From assembly GCA_963791495.1 (NCBI GenBank), contig CAWBST010000018.1, positions 124,001 to 188,000 of the forward strand: DNA of 64,000 nucleotides. Reading direction: 5' to 3'. Each line of letters opens with the position of its first letter. The stretch's first letter is position 1. The notes beneath the pieces are model-generated. The model saw only the letters and a program-made list of their open reading frames with translations, made no database searches and was not told the origin of the DNA. The translations under genes and the position numbers were made by a program. Origin of the DNA: JAMXLO01 sp963791495 (lineage in GTDB: Bacteria; Pseudomonadota; Alphaproteobacteria; Acetobacterales; Acetobacteraceae). Below, in pieces: positions 35,055 through 45,961 of the stretch.

Positions 35055-37629
35055 TCAAGCCTGCTGTGGCGGTGGTGGCACTACCAATCGGCGATAGGCC
35101 GCGCCCAACCCGATCAGCACGAGGCCCAGCCCGAGGAATGACAGAACCCGCCAGAGCCCGACGAGGCCCGCCATGTCAATCAGGAACACTTTCGCGGTCG
35201 TCAATCCGACGATCGCCAGCGCCGCAAGCCGCAGGCGCCTGATGCCGGCTGCGATGCCGACCGCCATGACGGCCACGCCGTAGGCAAGCCAGGCACCGGA
35301 CCAAGCCCACAGTTCGGCATCCTCGATCCTCACTGTCGCCAAACCGATGGAACCGGGATTGAACAGGTGGCGTATCTCGAGAGTGATCCAGACGAACCCC
35401 GCGATGAGTGCATAGCCAGCCAGGATCGGCCGGAGCGGGGCAGGCTGCTCGATCAGGCGCACAACGTCGCGCCGCCACCGCTAGCACCGCCGGTGCCAGA
35501 TAGGCGGGCAACAGCCAATCGAGGAGCGGCAGGCGACCCACCTCGACGTCGGTGAACATGGGATTGGCCAGGATGAGCAGCACGCCGCCGACAAGGCAAA
35601 GGGTGCCCTGGATGCGCCAGCTCCAGTGCAGCACCGGCCGCTGCAATCGCTCCGCGATCCGCATCGTGGCGACGGTCAGCACTGCCAAGGACGCAACGTC
35701 CAGCGCCGCTTCCGGGAAGCCAAATTCCGCGGCGTGCAGTCCAGCCGACGGCCCTACCCCCTGCCTGATCTCCAGGGCCACGAACACCGTCGCGAGCGCC
35801 ACGCTCCCCGCTTCCAGTACTCCGACGGTCAGGTCGTCGGCATGCCGGCGGAACATCGCCGCGGCCAGGGCGAAAGCGGCGGCCGGCAACGCGTATGCCG
35901 CGAGCAGCCCGTTCGCCACCGGCCAGTTACCGAAGCCGTAGTCCAGCACGTAGCCGTTCAGCAGCAGCCGGGTCAGCACCACTGCGGCGACAGCGAGCGC
36001 CACCCGGCGCAGCGCCGGCAGCGTGACCTGTGCCGCCACCCACGCGAGCGCCGGAAGAAACAGCGACACCGCCAGAGTCAACCAGTGATCGCGCAACAGC
36101 ATGGCGCAGCCAAGAGCGAGGGCGGCAACCGCACCCGCGGCGTGGATGCCGGCACGATCGCGGGAAGTGTCGTCCTGTTCCCGCAGCGCCGCCGCCGCGG
36201 CTCCGGTCAGTCCGATCGCGAGCAGCATGGCGAACGCTGCCCAGCCGGCGCGCGGGCGGAACTCCGCCACCCTCGCGTAGCATATCGCCAAAGCAAGTAC
36301 GGGGACTGAAGCTGCCAGGCTCGCCCACGGCAATGGGTGGCTCACGCGGCGCTCGAACCAAAGCCCGCTGGCGGCGAAGCTGCCGGCAATGAGCGCGGCG
36401 GTGGCCAGCAGGGTCTGCACGACGGGGGGCGTCCACGCGCCGAACGGAATGACGACATCGGGCCAGTCGTGGATGTCGACCGACCACCCCGCGAGCAGCA
36501 GTAGGAAGAACAGCGCCGCCAGGAAGGGGAGCAACCGCAGACGCGGCTCACTTGCTCCGTGCCATACGGTCAGCGGCACGAACAGCAGAACGCCGATACG
36601 GGCTGGCCAGCCCTGATCGAGTTGGGCCAGCAACAGCCCTGTCGCGCCCAGCGCCGCGGACGGCACCCAGGCCAGGCGACGGCCGATCGGATGGTCCAGC
36701 GCCGCTCCAGGGAGCAGTGCAAGATTGAGTGCCGCGGCCGCCGGCACGAACAGCGCCGGCGCCCAATTGTCGCTGTCTGCGCCGGCGGCAATCGCAATCA
36801 GGACCCAGACGGCGCCGGCGATGGTCGTCGCCCAGCCGAGCCATATCCAGGCCGTGTAGCGCACCACGGCCAGTGCGGTCGCAGTGACGACCAGGAGGTA
36901 TCCGAACAGACCAGGCAGCGATGGGTGTTCGGTCTGCACCAGCGCCGGCGTGACGAAGGCGCCGACGATCCCGACGGCGGCGACGAGTTGGCCATGCCGT
37001 AGCGAAATCCCCAGCCCGATCAGTGACGCAGTGGCGAGCAGCACGAACCCGGCCATCGGCGACACCAGTTCGTACAGCACGCCCGCGCCATAGGCAGCAC
37101 CGAACAGCACCGCGACGCCGCCTGCTGCCAGTCCAGGCGCGGCCTGGTCGGTGATGCCGGGCTGGAGGATCTCTCGCCGCCGAAGCCACTCGGCCGCGAC
37201 GATCAGAGCGGCTCCGAGCAGCGCGGCCAAGATGCAGCGTGGCGTAGGACCGAGCAGTCCCTGGTCCACCGCGTAGCGCACCAGAAAGACCCCCGCGAGG
37301 ACGAGCGCAGCGGCGCCAAGCCACACTCCCCATCTGGCCGTCAACAGCGCCTCGATGTCCGGCCGCGCCGCCGGTGGCGCGGTGCCGGCGGGCTCCGAGA
37401 TTGTCGCGGGAAATTCAGGTTGTTCGGGCACCGGCGGCGGCGCGACCTCCGGCACCGAGGCAGGCCGCGGTTCGCGGGGCGCAGTCGCTGAGCTGGCACC
37501 GAGCGCCTCAACGGTGCGGCGGAGCGTGGCAATCTCCGCATGCGCCGAAAGCGCCCTGAAGAACCCGACCACGCCCAAAACCCAACTGCCGATCAGGGCA
37601 ATCACTAGCAATACAGCGAGTAATTCCAT
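35055..37629 (-). CDS. DUF2339 polytopic membrane protein (frameshifted)
   Basis: 857 residues across one frame change near 35469. From the ATG at 37629 it has one anchor segment (MELLAVLLVIALIGSWVLGV), a coiled-coil/Pro-rich linker (about 25-90), and then over twenty hydrophobic segments; WGVWLGAAALVLAGVFLVRY is the first of the DUF2339 core. Upstream of the break the frame reads LAPAVLAVAAR; downstream DVVRLIEQPAPLRPILAGYALIAG continues in the next frame to the stop at 35055, closing with WRVLSFLGLGLVLIGLGAAYRR. Function unknown. Longer in-frame starts to 38043 overlap the riboswitch and are rejected. Confidence 0.85.
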
Positions 37630-37740
37630 GGCCCGCCGGGCTCCCGTCGCGACGCGCACTGCGTCAGTGCGCCATGTTAACAAACTTGACGTTGTGTCGC
37701 GCGGCTCTTTACGGCATCCTGTGCGAGTCCCAGCCACCCG

Positions 37741-37952
37741 GCGCGGGAGAGAGCGGAGCCTGCCCTCGGGCTTGACCTGAGGGTCCTCCGCCGCCGAAGG
37801 CGCAACCGGCCCCCGGAAACGCTCAGGCAAAAGGACCGCGGCGGGATCAGGGATCTCTGGAAAGCCGGCCGGCGCGCCGCGCGTCTGCCGCACCGACGAG
37901 GTAAGGGGCGCCGTGAGGCACCCTGAATCTTTCAGGTACCGCGACAGAGGGG
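37741..37952 (+). promoter_or_regulatory. Tandem glycine riboswitch
   Basis: Two aptamers precede gcvT. Aptamer 1 (about 37741-37842) has GCGGGAGAGAG, GCCGAAGGCGCAACCGG and CGCTCAGGCAAAAGGACCGC. Aptamer 2 (about 37850-37952) has TCTCTGGAAAGCC, GACGAGGTAAGGGGCG and AATCTTTCAGGTACCGCGA then CAGAGG. These match the conserved cores of the glycine class. In known cases glycine binding turns on the glycine cleavage operon. Exact ends are approximate. Confidence 0.92.
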
Positions 37953-38005
37953 GGTCATCGGCACCGGCACGGATCGCCGGAGGATGACCTTTGCGGAGCG
38001 GACCA

Positions 38006-39136
38006 GTGATCGAGAACGCGCTGCCGGACGACCCCACACCCACGACACTGAAGACGTTGCCGCTCGACGCATGGCACCGAGCGCGCGGCGCCAGGATGGT
38101 GGAGTTCGCCGGCTACGCCATGCCGGTGCAGTACCAAGGCGTGCTGGCGGAGCACCTGCACTGCCGGAAGCTAGCGGTGTTGTTCGATGTCTCGCACATG
38201 GGCCAGGCGACGCTCAGCGGCGCGACAGCGGCGGCGGCGCTGGAGCGTCTGGTTCCGGGCGATATGCTCGGCCTGAAGCCGGGCCGGCAGCGCTACACGC
38301 TGCTGACCAACGAGGCGGGCGGAATCCTCGATGATTTGATGGTGGCAAATCTCGGCGGCGAGAGGCTGTTCGTGGTGGTGAACGCGAGCCGCAAGGAGAT
38401 CGACTTCACGCACATCGCCGCCAACCTGCCATCGGGTGTCCGGCTGCATCCGCACGAGGATCGCGCCCTGCTGGCGCTGCAGGGTCCGGCCGCGGCCGAG
38501 GTGATGCGCCGTATCTGCGCCGAGGCCGCACAACTGCCGTTCATGGGCGTGGCCACCGTCACGCTGGCCGGCATCCAGTGCCTGGTCTCGCGCTCCGGCT
38601 ATACCGGCGAGGACGGGTTCGAGATCTCGGTCCCCGCGGACGCGGCTCAGGTGGTCGCGCAGCGGATTGCAGACGAACCTGAGGTGGTTCCCGCGGGTCT
38701 CGGCGCGCGCGATTCGCTGCGACTGGAGGCGGGGCTCTGCCTCTACGGCAACGATATCGACGAACTGACCTCACCGATCGAGGCCGACCTAGGCTGGGTG
38801 ATCGGCAAGCGCCGCCGCACCGCGTGGGACTTCCCCGGTGCCATGGCGATCCGCGACCAGCTCGAACACGGCACCACGCGGCGACGGGTCGGCATCCGCC
38901 CCGATGGCCGTGCGCCCGCCCGTGCGCTCACCGAGATCGTCGCCGGTGACGGGACCGAGGCGGGCACGGTCACCTCCGGTGGTTTCTCCCCTACACTCAG
39001 CGCGCCGATCGCCATGGGCTATGTCCGCAAGGACCTCACAAGCGATGGAACCGCGCTGCACCTGATGGTGCGCGGCAAGCCGCTGCCCGCGCGCGTCGTG
39101 CCGATGCCGTTTGTCCCCCACCGCTACGCCCGTTGA
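38006..39136 (+). CDS. gcvT: Glycine cleavage system T protein (aminomethyltransferase)
   Basis: 376 residues from the GTG at 38006, with GGAG seven bases upstream; a TTG at 37991 is also in frame. Motifs ARMVEFAGYAMPVQYQG, LFDVSHMGQ, LVSRSGYTGEDGFEIS and GLGARDSLRLEAGLCLYGND are those of the folate-dependent transferase. It moves the aminomethyl carbon from the H protein to tetrahydrofolate and frees ammonia. It lies under the glycine riboswitch and 16 bases before gcvH. Confidence 0.95.
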   Translation: MIENALPDDPTPTTLKTLPLDAWHRARGARMVEFAGYAMPVQYQGVLAEHLHCRKLAVLFDVSHMGQATLSGATAAAALERLVPGDMLGLKPGRQRYTLLTNEAGGILDDLMVANLGGERLFVVVNASRKEIDFTHIAANLPSGVRLHPHEDRALLALQGPAAAEVMRRICAEAAQLPFMGVATVTLAGIQCLVSRSGYTGEDGFEISVPADAAQVVAQRIADEPEVVPAGLGARDSLRLEAGLCLYGNDIDELTSPIEADLGWVIGKRRRTAWDFPGAMAIRDQLEHGTTRRRVGIRPDGRAPARALTEIVAGDGTEAGTVTSGGFSPTLSAPIAMGYVRKDLTSDGTALHLMVRGKPLPARVVPMPFVPHRYAR

Positions 39137-39152
39137 AACAAGGAGCGTCACG

Positions 39153-39542
39153 ATGGCGAAACCTCCCTCCGATATGCGCTACACCAGGGAACATGAATGG
39201 GTGCGACTCGATGGCGATATCGCCACCATCGGCATCACCGATCACGCACAGGAACAGCTCGGCGACGTGGTGTTCGTCGAGCTGCCGGAGATCGGCCGCA
39301 ATGTTTCCGCAGATGAGGCCTGCGCCGTGGTGGAGAGCGTGAAGGCTGCTTCGGATGTGTATGCGCCGCTCGCCGGCAAGGTGGTGGAGACCAACCAGAC
39401 CATCATCGACGACCCCTCGATCGTGAACAGCGACGCCGAGGGTGAAGGCTGGTTCTTCCGAGTCGAGATCGACGACACCGATGCGTTCGACGCGCTGTTG
39501 GACGCGGCCGCCTATGACGAATACGTGGAGACACTGGACTGA
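39153..39542 (+). CDS. gcvH: Glycine cleavage system H protein
   Basis: 129 residues from the ATG at 39153, with AAGGAG upstream. It is a lipoyl carrier: GDVVFVELPEIGRNVS leads to CAVVESVKAASDVYAPLAGKV, where the Lys of ESVKAAS is lipoylated. YTREHEWVRLDGD is the N-terminal signature. Its stop and the gcvP start overlap (TGATG). Confidence 0.96.
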   Translation: MAKPPSDMRYTREHEWVRLDGDIATIGITDHAQEQLGDVVFVELPEIGRNVSADEACAVVESVKAASDVYAPLAGKVVETNQTIIDDPSIVNSDAEGEGWFFRVEIDDTDAFDALLDAAAYDEYVETLD

Positions 39543-42428
39543 TGGACGCTCTTGCCGAGTTGACCGCATTGGAAGCGGCCGACAGCTTTGTTTCGCGTCA
39601 CATCGGTCCGTCGGAGACCGACATCGCCGCGATGCTGCATGCAGTGGGCGCGGCGACGCTAAATGACCTGGCGGCGAAAACGGTGCCGCCGGCGATCCGC
39701 ACCAATCAGGCGCTCGACCTGCCACCGCCGATCGACGAGGCGGCGGTGATCGCGGAACTGCGCGGGCTGGCGGCGAAGAATGTGCTGAAGAAGTCGCTGA
39801 TCGGCATGGGCTATCACGGCACGCACACGCCGCCGGTGATCCAGCGCAATGTGCTGGAGAGCCCGGGCTGGTACACCGCCTACACGCCCTATCAGGCGGA
39901 GATTGCGCAGGGACGGCTGGAAGCGCTGCTCAATTTCCAGACCATGATCTGCGAGCTGACGGCGATGGAGATCGCCAACGCATCGCTGCTGGATGAAGGG
40001 ACTGCGGCGGCCGAGGCGATGGCGATGGCGCACGCCGTCAGCAAGACGAAATCCGACGTGCTCGCGGTGGCGACAGACCTGCATCCTCAGACCCGAGCGG
40101 TGCTCGCGACGCGCGCGCGGCCGATCGGGATCAGGCTGATGGATGTCGCGCCGGGTGATCTGGCAGCAATCGCGGCGGCGCAGCCATTCGCGCTGGTGCT
40201 GCAATATCCCGGCACCACTGGTGCAGTGCGCGAACTGTCGCCGGAGATCAGTGCCGCGCACGAGGCGGACGCGCTGGTCATCGTCTGCGCCGATCCGCTG
40301 GCGCTGGCGCTGCTGACGCCGCCGGGCGAGATGGGCGCCGATGTCGTCGTGGGTTCGTCGCAGCGGTTCGGCGTGCCTATGGGATTCGGCGGACCGCATG
40401 CCGGCTATCTGGCGACGCGCGATGCGTACAAGCGGCACATGCCAGGGCGACTGGTCGGCGTGTCGCTGGACGCCTCCGGACAGCCGGCGATGCGGCTCGC
40501 CCTGCAGACGCGCGAGCAGCACATCAGGCGCGAGAAGGCGACCTCGAATATCTGCACCTCGCAGGTGCTGCTGGCGGTCATCGCTGGCTGCTACGCGGTA
40601 TGGCACGGGCCGGAGGGACTGAAGCGCATCGCGCGGCGGGTGAATCTGCAGGCACGGCTGCTGGCCGATGCGGCGCGGCGTGGTGGCCACCGCCTGGTGC
40701 ATGACGCATTCTTCGACACGATCGCGATCGAGACCCCCGACGCCGCCGCGTTGCTCCGAGCCGCACTGACGGCGGGCTTCAATCTCCGCCGGATCAGCGA
40801 CACGCGTGTCGGCATTGCGCTCGATGAGACGGTGACACGCGACGAACTGATGCGGCTCATTTCCGTCCTGGCCGGCGAAGACCGGCTATCCACATCTATT
40901 TCCTCCGCGCCCCCCTCCATCCCCGCCGAACTCCTGCGCAACACGCCGTTTCTGGAGCAGGCGGTGTTCAACCAGCATCACGCCGAGCACGAGATGCTGC
41001 GCTATCTCAAGCGGCTGGAGGAAAAGGATGTCGCGCTGAACCGCAGCATGATTCCGCTCGGTTCCTGCACGATGAAGCTGAACGCCTCGGCCGAGATGAT
41101 CCCCATCACCCTGCCTGGCTTCACCGAGATCCATCCCTTTGCGCCGGCTGATCAGACGCAAGGCTACGCCGAATTGATCGCGACGCTGGCGGAGTGGCTG
41201 AAGACGATCACCGGTTATGCCGCCATCACGCTGCAACCCAATGCGGGCTCGCAGGGCGAGTATTCCGGCCTGCTGGCGATCCGCGCCTATCACGAGTCAC
41301 GCGGTGAGGGTCACCGCTCGATCTGCCTCATTCCCTCCAGTGCGCATGGCACCAACCCGGCAAGCGCCGCGATGGCGGGATTGCAGGTGGTCGTGGTCGG
41401 TTGCGACCGCGACGGCAATATCGATGTGGCAGACCTGACCACAAAGGCCGACAAGCACGCTGCCAATCTCGCCGCGCTGATGGTGACCTATCCCAGCACG
41501 CACGGCGTGTTCGAGGGAGCGATCCGCGAGATCTGCGAGATCGTTCATTCGCGCGGCGGGCAGGTCTACATGGATGGGGCCAACCTCAATGCGCAGGTCG
41601 GCCTGACCAGCCCCGCCACGATAGGCGCCGATGTCTGCCACCTCAACCTGCACAAGACGTTCTGCATCCCGCACGGCGGCGGTGGTCCTGGCGTGGGGCC
41701 GATCGGCGTTGCCGCGCATCTCGCGCCGCACTTGCCGAACCATCCGCTGCGCGCGGATGCGGGCCCGGCGAGCGGCTTCGGTCCGGTGTCGGCGGGCCCG
41801 TTCGGCAGCGCGATGATCCTGCCGATCTCCTACGCCTATATCCGCATGATGGGCGCCGCTGGGCTGAAACGCGCGACGGAAGTTGCGATCCTAAGCGCCA
41901 ACTACGTGGCGGATCGGCTGCGCGGGCATTATCCGGTGCTGTACACCGGCCCGGGCGGGATGGTGGCGCACGAGTGCATCATCGACTGCCGCGGCTTCCA
42001 GGCCGAGGCCGGCGTGATGGTGGAGGATATCGCCAAGCGGCTGATGGACTTCGGCTTCCATGCGCCGACTATGTCATGGCCGGTCGCCGGCACGCTGATG
42101 ATCGAGCCGACGGAAAGCGAGAGCAAAGCTGAACTGGACCGGTTCTGCGATGCGATGATCGCGATTCGTCGTGGAGATCGCCGCGATTGCCGCGGGGAAG
42201 CTCGACAAGGCGGACAACCCGCTGAAGCACGCGCCCCACACGGCGCGCGAGGTCATGGCGAATGTATGGACGCACGTCTATTCACGCGAGCAGGCGGCTT
42301 TTCCGCTGCCATGGGTGGCGGCGGCAAAGTACTGGCCGCCGGTGAAGCGGGTGGATAACGTTTACGGCGATCGCAATCTGGTCTGCACCTGCGCGCCGCT
42401 GGAGAGCTACGCAGAGGCAGCAGAGTAA
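39542..42428 (+). CDS. gcvP: Glycine dehydrogenase (decarboxylating), P protein (frameshifted near 3' end)
   Basis: 961 residues across one extra base near 42168. It is the long single-chain form, with both GcvPA-like and GcvPB-like halves. The PLP lysine is in HLNLHKTFCIPHGGGGPG. FVSRHIGPSETD opens the protein and MIPLGSCTMKLNA sits mid-chain. The given frame ends in an unrelated Arg/Gly-rich tail at 42358; the true end continues in the next frame as VEIAAIAAGKLDKADNPLKHAPHT, RVDNVYGDRNLVCTCAPLESY, to 42428. It decarboxylates glycine and loads the H protein. Confidence 0.95.
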
Positions 42429-42452
42429 GTCATCGCGCTGCGGGTCGGTAGC

Positions 42453-42501
42453 ACCCTCACCCGGCGCTTCGCGCCGACCTCTCCCACGAAGTGGGAGAGG
42501 T
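42453..42501 (+). repeat. Palindromic interspersed repeat, copy 3
   Basis: ACCCTCACCCG, the hairpin GGCGCttcGCGCC, ACCTCTCCCAC, then GTGGGAGAGGT: two stem-loops in 49 bases. It lies between the convergent gcvP and gapR genes and may act as a terminator for both. It is the cleanest copy in the window. Confidence 0.7.
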
Positions 42502-42517
42502 GGAAATTCCGCCGGTG

Positions 42518-42787
42518 CTACATCCCCAACGCGCGCCGATACACGTCGAGCAGCGTCTCCTGCTCCTCGACATCTGCCGCCTCCTGACGACGCACGCGGA
42601 TGAGCTGGCGCAGCACCTTCACGTCGAAGCCGGCTGACTTCGCTTCGGCATAAATGTCGCGGATGTCGCCGCCGAGAGCCTTTCGTTCCTCCTCCAGCCG
42701 TTCGATGCGATCTACAATGCTGCGCAACCGGTCGACGGCGATGCCGCCCGTCTTGGTGTCAGTCTTCTCCACCACTTGCAGCGCCAT
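42518..42787 (-). CDS. gapR: GapR-family (DUF2312) DNA-binding protein
   Basis: 89 residues, the same length as Caulobacter GapR. GIAVDRLRSIVDRIERLEEE, KALGGDIRDIYAEAKSAGFD and VKVLRQLIRVRRQEA are the hallmark helices. GapR binds overtwisted AT-rich DNA ahead of replication and transcription and stimulates type II topoisomerases. It is nearly universal in alphaproteobacteria and supports that placement. Confidence 0.93.
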   Translation of the reverse strand: MALQVVEKTDTKTGGIAVDRLRSIVDRIERLEEERKALGGDIRDIYAEAKSAGFDVKVLRQLIRVRRQEAADVEEQETLLDVYRRALGM

Positions 42788-42842
42788 CCCAATTCGCCTC
42801 CGTCGACAAGGGCGGCGGGGATAGCGGTCGACTCAGGCGCGG

Positions 42843-43154
42843 TCAATGACCGGGATTGGTCTTGGCGAAGGTGGCCTTCTGTTCTGCGCTCGCCTCCTTC
42901 TGATACTTCGTCTGCCAGTCCTTGTAGGGCATGCCATAGACGATCTCCCGCGCGTCGGGATCGGCGAGGCCAATGCCCTGCGACTCGGCCGCTTCACGAT
43001 ACCAGCGGCTCAGACAGTTCCGGCAGAACCCCGCGAGGTTCATCATGTCGATGTTCTGCACGTCTGTCCGCTCGCGCAGATGCTCCACCAGACGGCGGAA
43101 CGCGGCGGCTTCCAGTTCGGTGCGGGTCTTGTCGTCGAATTGCGGTGCGGTCAT
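42843..43154 (-). CDS. DUF1244 protein
   Basis: 103 residues from the ATG at 43154, with GGAGAGGAGG upstream. DVQNIDMMNLAGFCRNCLSRWY and EIVYGMPYKDWQTKYQKEAS are diagnostic. The CRNC pair and surrounding aromatic residues could bind metal, but the family has no known activity. It lies 55 bases upstream of gapR on the same strand. Longer in-frame starts run antisense to the kinase gene. Confidence 0.9.
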   Translation of the reverse strand: MTAPQFDDKTRTELEAAAFRRLVEHLRERTDVQNIDMMNLAGFCRNCLSRWYREAAESQGIGLADPDAREIVYGMPYKDWQTKYQKEASAEQKATFAKTNPGH

Positions 43155-43243
43155 GGCTGGCCTCCTCTCCTGCACCGAACATGGCGCGTCCGGGGCAGCT
43201 TCGCCATACTGGGGTGCTGGCGGTCGAAGGGAAAGTGAGACCG

Positions 43244-44515
43244 ATGGTTTGGGACGATACGAGCGCCCGCGCAGCACTCCGGACGTTGTTCGACGCCGCG
43301 GTCGCGGCAGCCGATCCGCGCCAGGTCCTCGCGGCGCATCTGCCGCCTAAACCGAAGGGACGCTGCGTCATCGTCGGTTGCGGCAAGTCCGCTGCGGTGA
43401 TGGCCGCCGCCGTGGAAGACGCGTGGCCCGACGTTGCGCTGGAAGGCAGTGTCGTGACCCGCTACGGCCACAAGGTGCCGACGCGGCACATCGAGGTGAT
43501 CGAGTCGTCCCATCCGGTCCCCGACGCCAATAGCGAGCGCGGCGCACACCGGTTGCTGAAGCGCGTTCGCGGCCTTGGGGCTCAGGATCTCGTGCTCGCG
43601 CTGATATCGGGGGGCGGGTCAGCATTGTGCGCTGCGCCGGCGGCCGGACTGACGCTTGCGGACAAGCAGGCGATCAACCGCGCCCTGCTCGCCTCGGGCG
43701 CAAACATTTCGGAAATGAACTGCGTGCGCAAGCATCTGTCCGCCATCAAGGGCGGCCGGCTGGCCGCTGCCGCTCGACCCGCACATGTCGTGACTCTGGC
43801 AATCAGCGACGTGCCCGGTGACGATCCGGCAGTGATCGCGTCGGGACCGACTGTGCCGGATCCCACCACATTCGCCGATGCACGCGCCATCATTGCTCGC
43901 TACGGCATCAAGCCCTCCCCGGGGGTCGCCGCACGGCTGGAAGCGACAGACGAGACACCGGATTCGAAGGAACTGCCGAACAGCGAATTTCGCCTGATCG
44001 CGACACCGATGATGGCGCTGAAACGGATGGCCGAGACCGCGCGCACCCTGGGACTCGCGCCGCTCGTACTCGGCGATGCGCTGGAAGGAGAGTCGCGTGA
44101 AGTGGGCGTTGTGCTGGCCGGAATCGCCCGCAGCATTCGCTCGCACAGCCAGCCGCTGGCACCGCCGACCGTCATGCTGTCGGGCGGCGAGACCACAGTG
44201 ACACTGCGCGAAGGCCCGGCTGGCCATGGCGGCCGCAACACCGAATTCCTGCTTGCGCTCGCTGTTGCACTCGGCAATGCCGCGGACATCTGGGCGGTTG
44301 CCGGCGACACCGATGGGCTCGACGGCATGGACGACATCGCCGGCGCCATTGTGACGCCTGACTCGCTGGCCCGCGCGCGTGCCGCGAATATGGATCCGCG
44401 CGCGATGCTCGCAGGCCATGACAGCCATACGCTGTTTGACAGGATCGGCGATGCAATTCGTACCGGGCCTACGTTGACCAACGTCAACGATGTCCGAGCA
44501 ATCCTGATCGCCTGA
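43244..44515 (+). CDS. Glycerate 2-kinase (DUF4147/MOFRL type)
   Basis: 423 residues from ATG 43244, GAAGGGAAAG upstream. GRCVIVGCGKSAAVMAAAVE near the N-terminus, LALISGGGSALCAAPAAGLT (nucleotide/glycerate binding), and the MOFRL domain VMLSGGETTVTLREGPAG, GRNTEFLLALA, AVAGDTDGLDG. It phosphorylates D-glycerate to 2-phosphoglycerate. It is ten bases before pyruvate kinase, so carbon from glyoxylate, tartronate or serine breakdown can be led to pyruvate. The gene is often called ttuD or gckA. Confidence 0.92.
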   Translation: MVWDDTSARAALRTLFDAAVAAADPRQVLAAHLPPKPKGRCVIVGCGKSAAVMAAAVEDAWPDVALEGSVVTRYGHKVPTRHIEVIESSHPVPDANSERGAHRLLKRVRGLGAQDLVLALISGGGSALCAAPAAGLTLADKQAINRALLASGANISEMNCVRKHLSAIKGGRLAAAARPAHVVTLAISDVPGDDPAVIASGPTVPDPTTFADARAIIARYGIKPSPGVAARLEATDETPDSKELPNSEFRLIATPMMALKRMAETARTLGLAPLVLGDALEGESREVGVVLAGIARSIRSHSQPLAPPTVMLSGGETTVTLREGPAGHGGRNTEFLLALAVALGNAADIWAVAGDTDGLDGMDDIAGAIVTPDSLARARAANMDPRAMLAGHDSHTLFDRIGDAIRTGPTLTNVNDVRAILIA

Positions 44516-44525
44516 GGGAAACGAG

Positions 44526-45959
44526 TTGGCCACACGACCGAAATTGCGCCGTCGGCGGCGCACCAAGATCATCGCCACACTTGGCCCGGCCAGCTCGTCG
44601 CCCGAGGTGCTGACGCGCCTGTTCCAGGCCGGCGCCGATGTGTTCCGGCTAAACTTCAGTCACGGCACACACGAAGATCACGCAGCTCGCTTCTCCATGA
44701 TCCGGAAGCTCGAGGAGCGCTTCGACCGGCCGATCGGCATTCTGGCCGATGTGCAGGGCCCCAAGCTGCGGGTCGGCAATTTTTCCGGCGGACGCGTATT
44801 CCTGCAGACCGGCCAACAGTTCCGACTCGATCTCAATCCGACACCGGGCAGTGCCTCGCGCGTCAACCTGCCGCATCCGGAAATCATCGAGGCGGCCTCG
44901 ATCGGCTGCTCATTGCTGCTGGACGACGGCAAGCTTCGCCTGCGTGTGGCGCGCAAACGCGGCGATGCGCTGGAGACAGAGGTCGTTGTCGGTGGACCGC
45001 TGTCGGACCATAAGGGTGTCAATGTGCCCGATGTCGTGCTGCCGATTCCGGCACTGACCCGGAAGGACCGCGACGATCTCGCGTTCGCGCTCGAGCACCA
45101 TGTCAACTACATCGGTCTTTCCTTCGTGCAGCGACCGGATGACGTGGCTGAGGCGAAGAAGCTGATCGGCGGTCGCGCCTGGGTGATGGTGAAACTGGAG
45201 AAGCCGCAGGCGCTCGATAATCTCGACGACATCATGCAGCTCACCGATGCAGTCATGGTGGCGCGGGGCGATCTCGGCGTGGAGCTGCCGCCTGAGGAAG
45301 TGCCGCTGGCGCAGAAGCGCATCGTGCGTGCCGCGCGCCAGCTAGGGAAACCCGTCGTGGTGGCGACGCAGATGCTGGAGAGCATGATCAGCGCGCCCGC
45401 GCCGACACGCGCCGAGGCATCTGACGTCGCGACGGCGGTGTTTGATGGCGCTGACGCTGTGATGTTGTCGGGGGAGACCGCGGCGGGGCAATACCCCTAC
45501 GAGGCGGTCAACATGATGGACCGCATCGTCGCCCGAGTGGAGCAGGATCACGGCTGGCGCGCGATGATCGAAGCGAGCCGTGCGGAACCCGAGCATGTAA
45601 CCGCCGATGCGATCGCCGCGGCGGCGCGCCAGGTGTGCCACACGATCGGCGCCAAGGTGGTCGTGGCCTATACTGCCTCTGGCGCGACGGCGCTGCGTGT
45701 GGCGCGTGAACGGCCGGAGGCTCCGATCATCGTCTTGACACCGGATATTGCGACGGCGAGACGGATGGCGGTTGTCTGGGGGCTGCACGCAATGGTCGCG
45801 GCCGACGCCCATTCGATGGCCGAGGCCACTTCGCGGGCAGTGCGCGTGGCGCAGACCGAAGGTTTCGCCCAGCACGGCGATGAAATCGTCGTCGCCGCCG
45901 GCGTGCCGTTCGGCCATTCCGGCACCACCAATTCGCTGCGTGTCGCGACGATACGGTAG
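44526..45959 (+). CDS. pyk: Pyruvate kinase
   Basis: 477 residues from a TTG start, chosen because MATRPKLRRRRRTKIIATLGPAS brings in the conserved first strand. FRLNFSHGTHEDH, LADVQGPKLRVG, MVKLEKPQALDNLDDIM, MVARGDLGVELPPEEVPLAQK, and the catalytic SGETAAGQYPYEAV segment are intact. It makes pyruvate and ATP from phosphoenolpyruvate. It is co-transcribed with glycerate kinase. The gap to the convergent GMC gene is two bases. Confidence 0.96.
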   Translation: MATRPKLRRRRRTKIIATLGPASSSPEVLTRLFQAGADVFRLNFSHGTHEDHAARFSMIRKLEERFDRPIGILADVQGPKLRVGNFSGGRVFLQTGQQFRLDLNPTPGSASRVNLPHPEIIEAASIGCSLLLDDGKLRLRVARKRGDALETEVVVGGPLSDHKGVNVPDVVLPIPALTRKDRDDLAFALEHHVNYIGLSFVQRPDDVAEAKKLIGGRAWVMVKLEKPQALDNLDDIMQLTDAVMVARGDLGVELPPEEVPLAQKRIVRAARQLGKPVVVATQMLESMISAPAPTRAEASDVATAVFDGADAVMLSGETAAGQYPYEAVNMMDRIVARVEQDHGWRAMIEASRAEPEHVTADAIAAAARQVCHTIGAKVVVAYTASGATALRVARERPEAPIIVLTPDIATARRMAVVWGLHAMVAADAHSMAEATSRAVRVAQTEGFAQHGDEIVVAAGVPFGHSGTTNSLRVATIR

Positions 45960-45961
45960 CG

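Noticed and set aside
37630..38043. N-terminal extension of the DUF2339 protein to 38043
   Set aside because: It would translate the antisense of the glycine riboswitch; the ATG at 37629 begins a normal membrane anchor.
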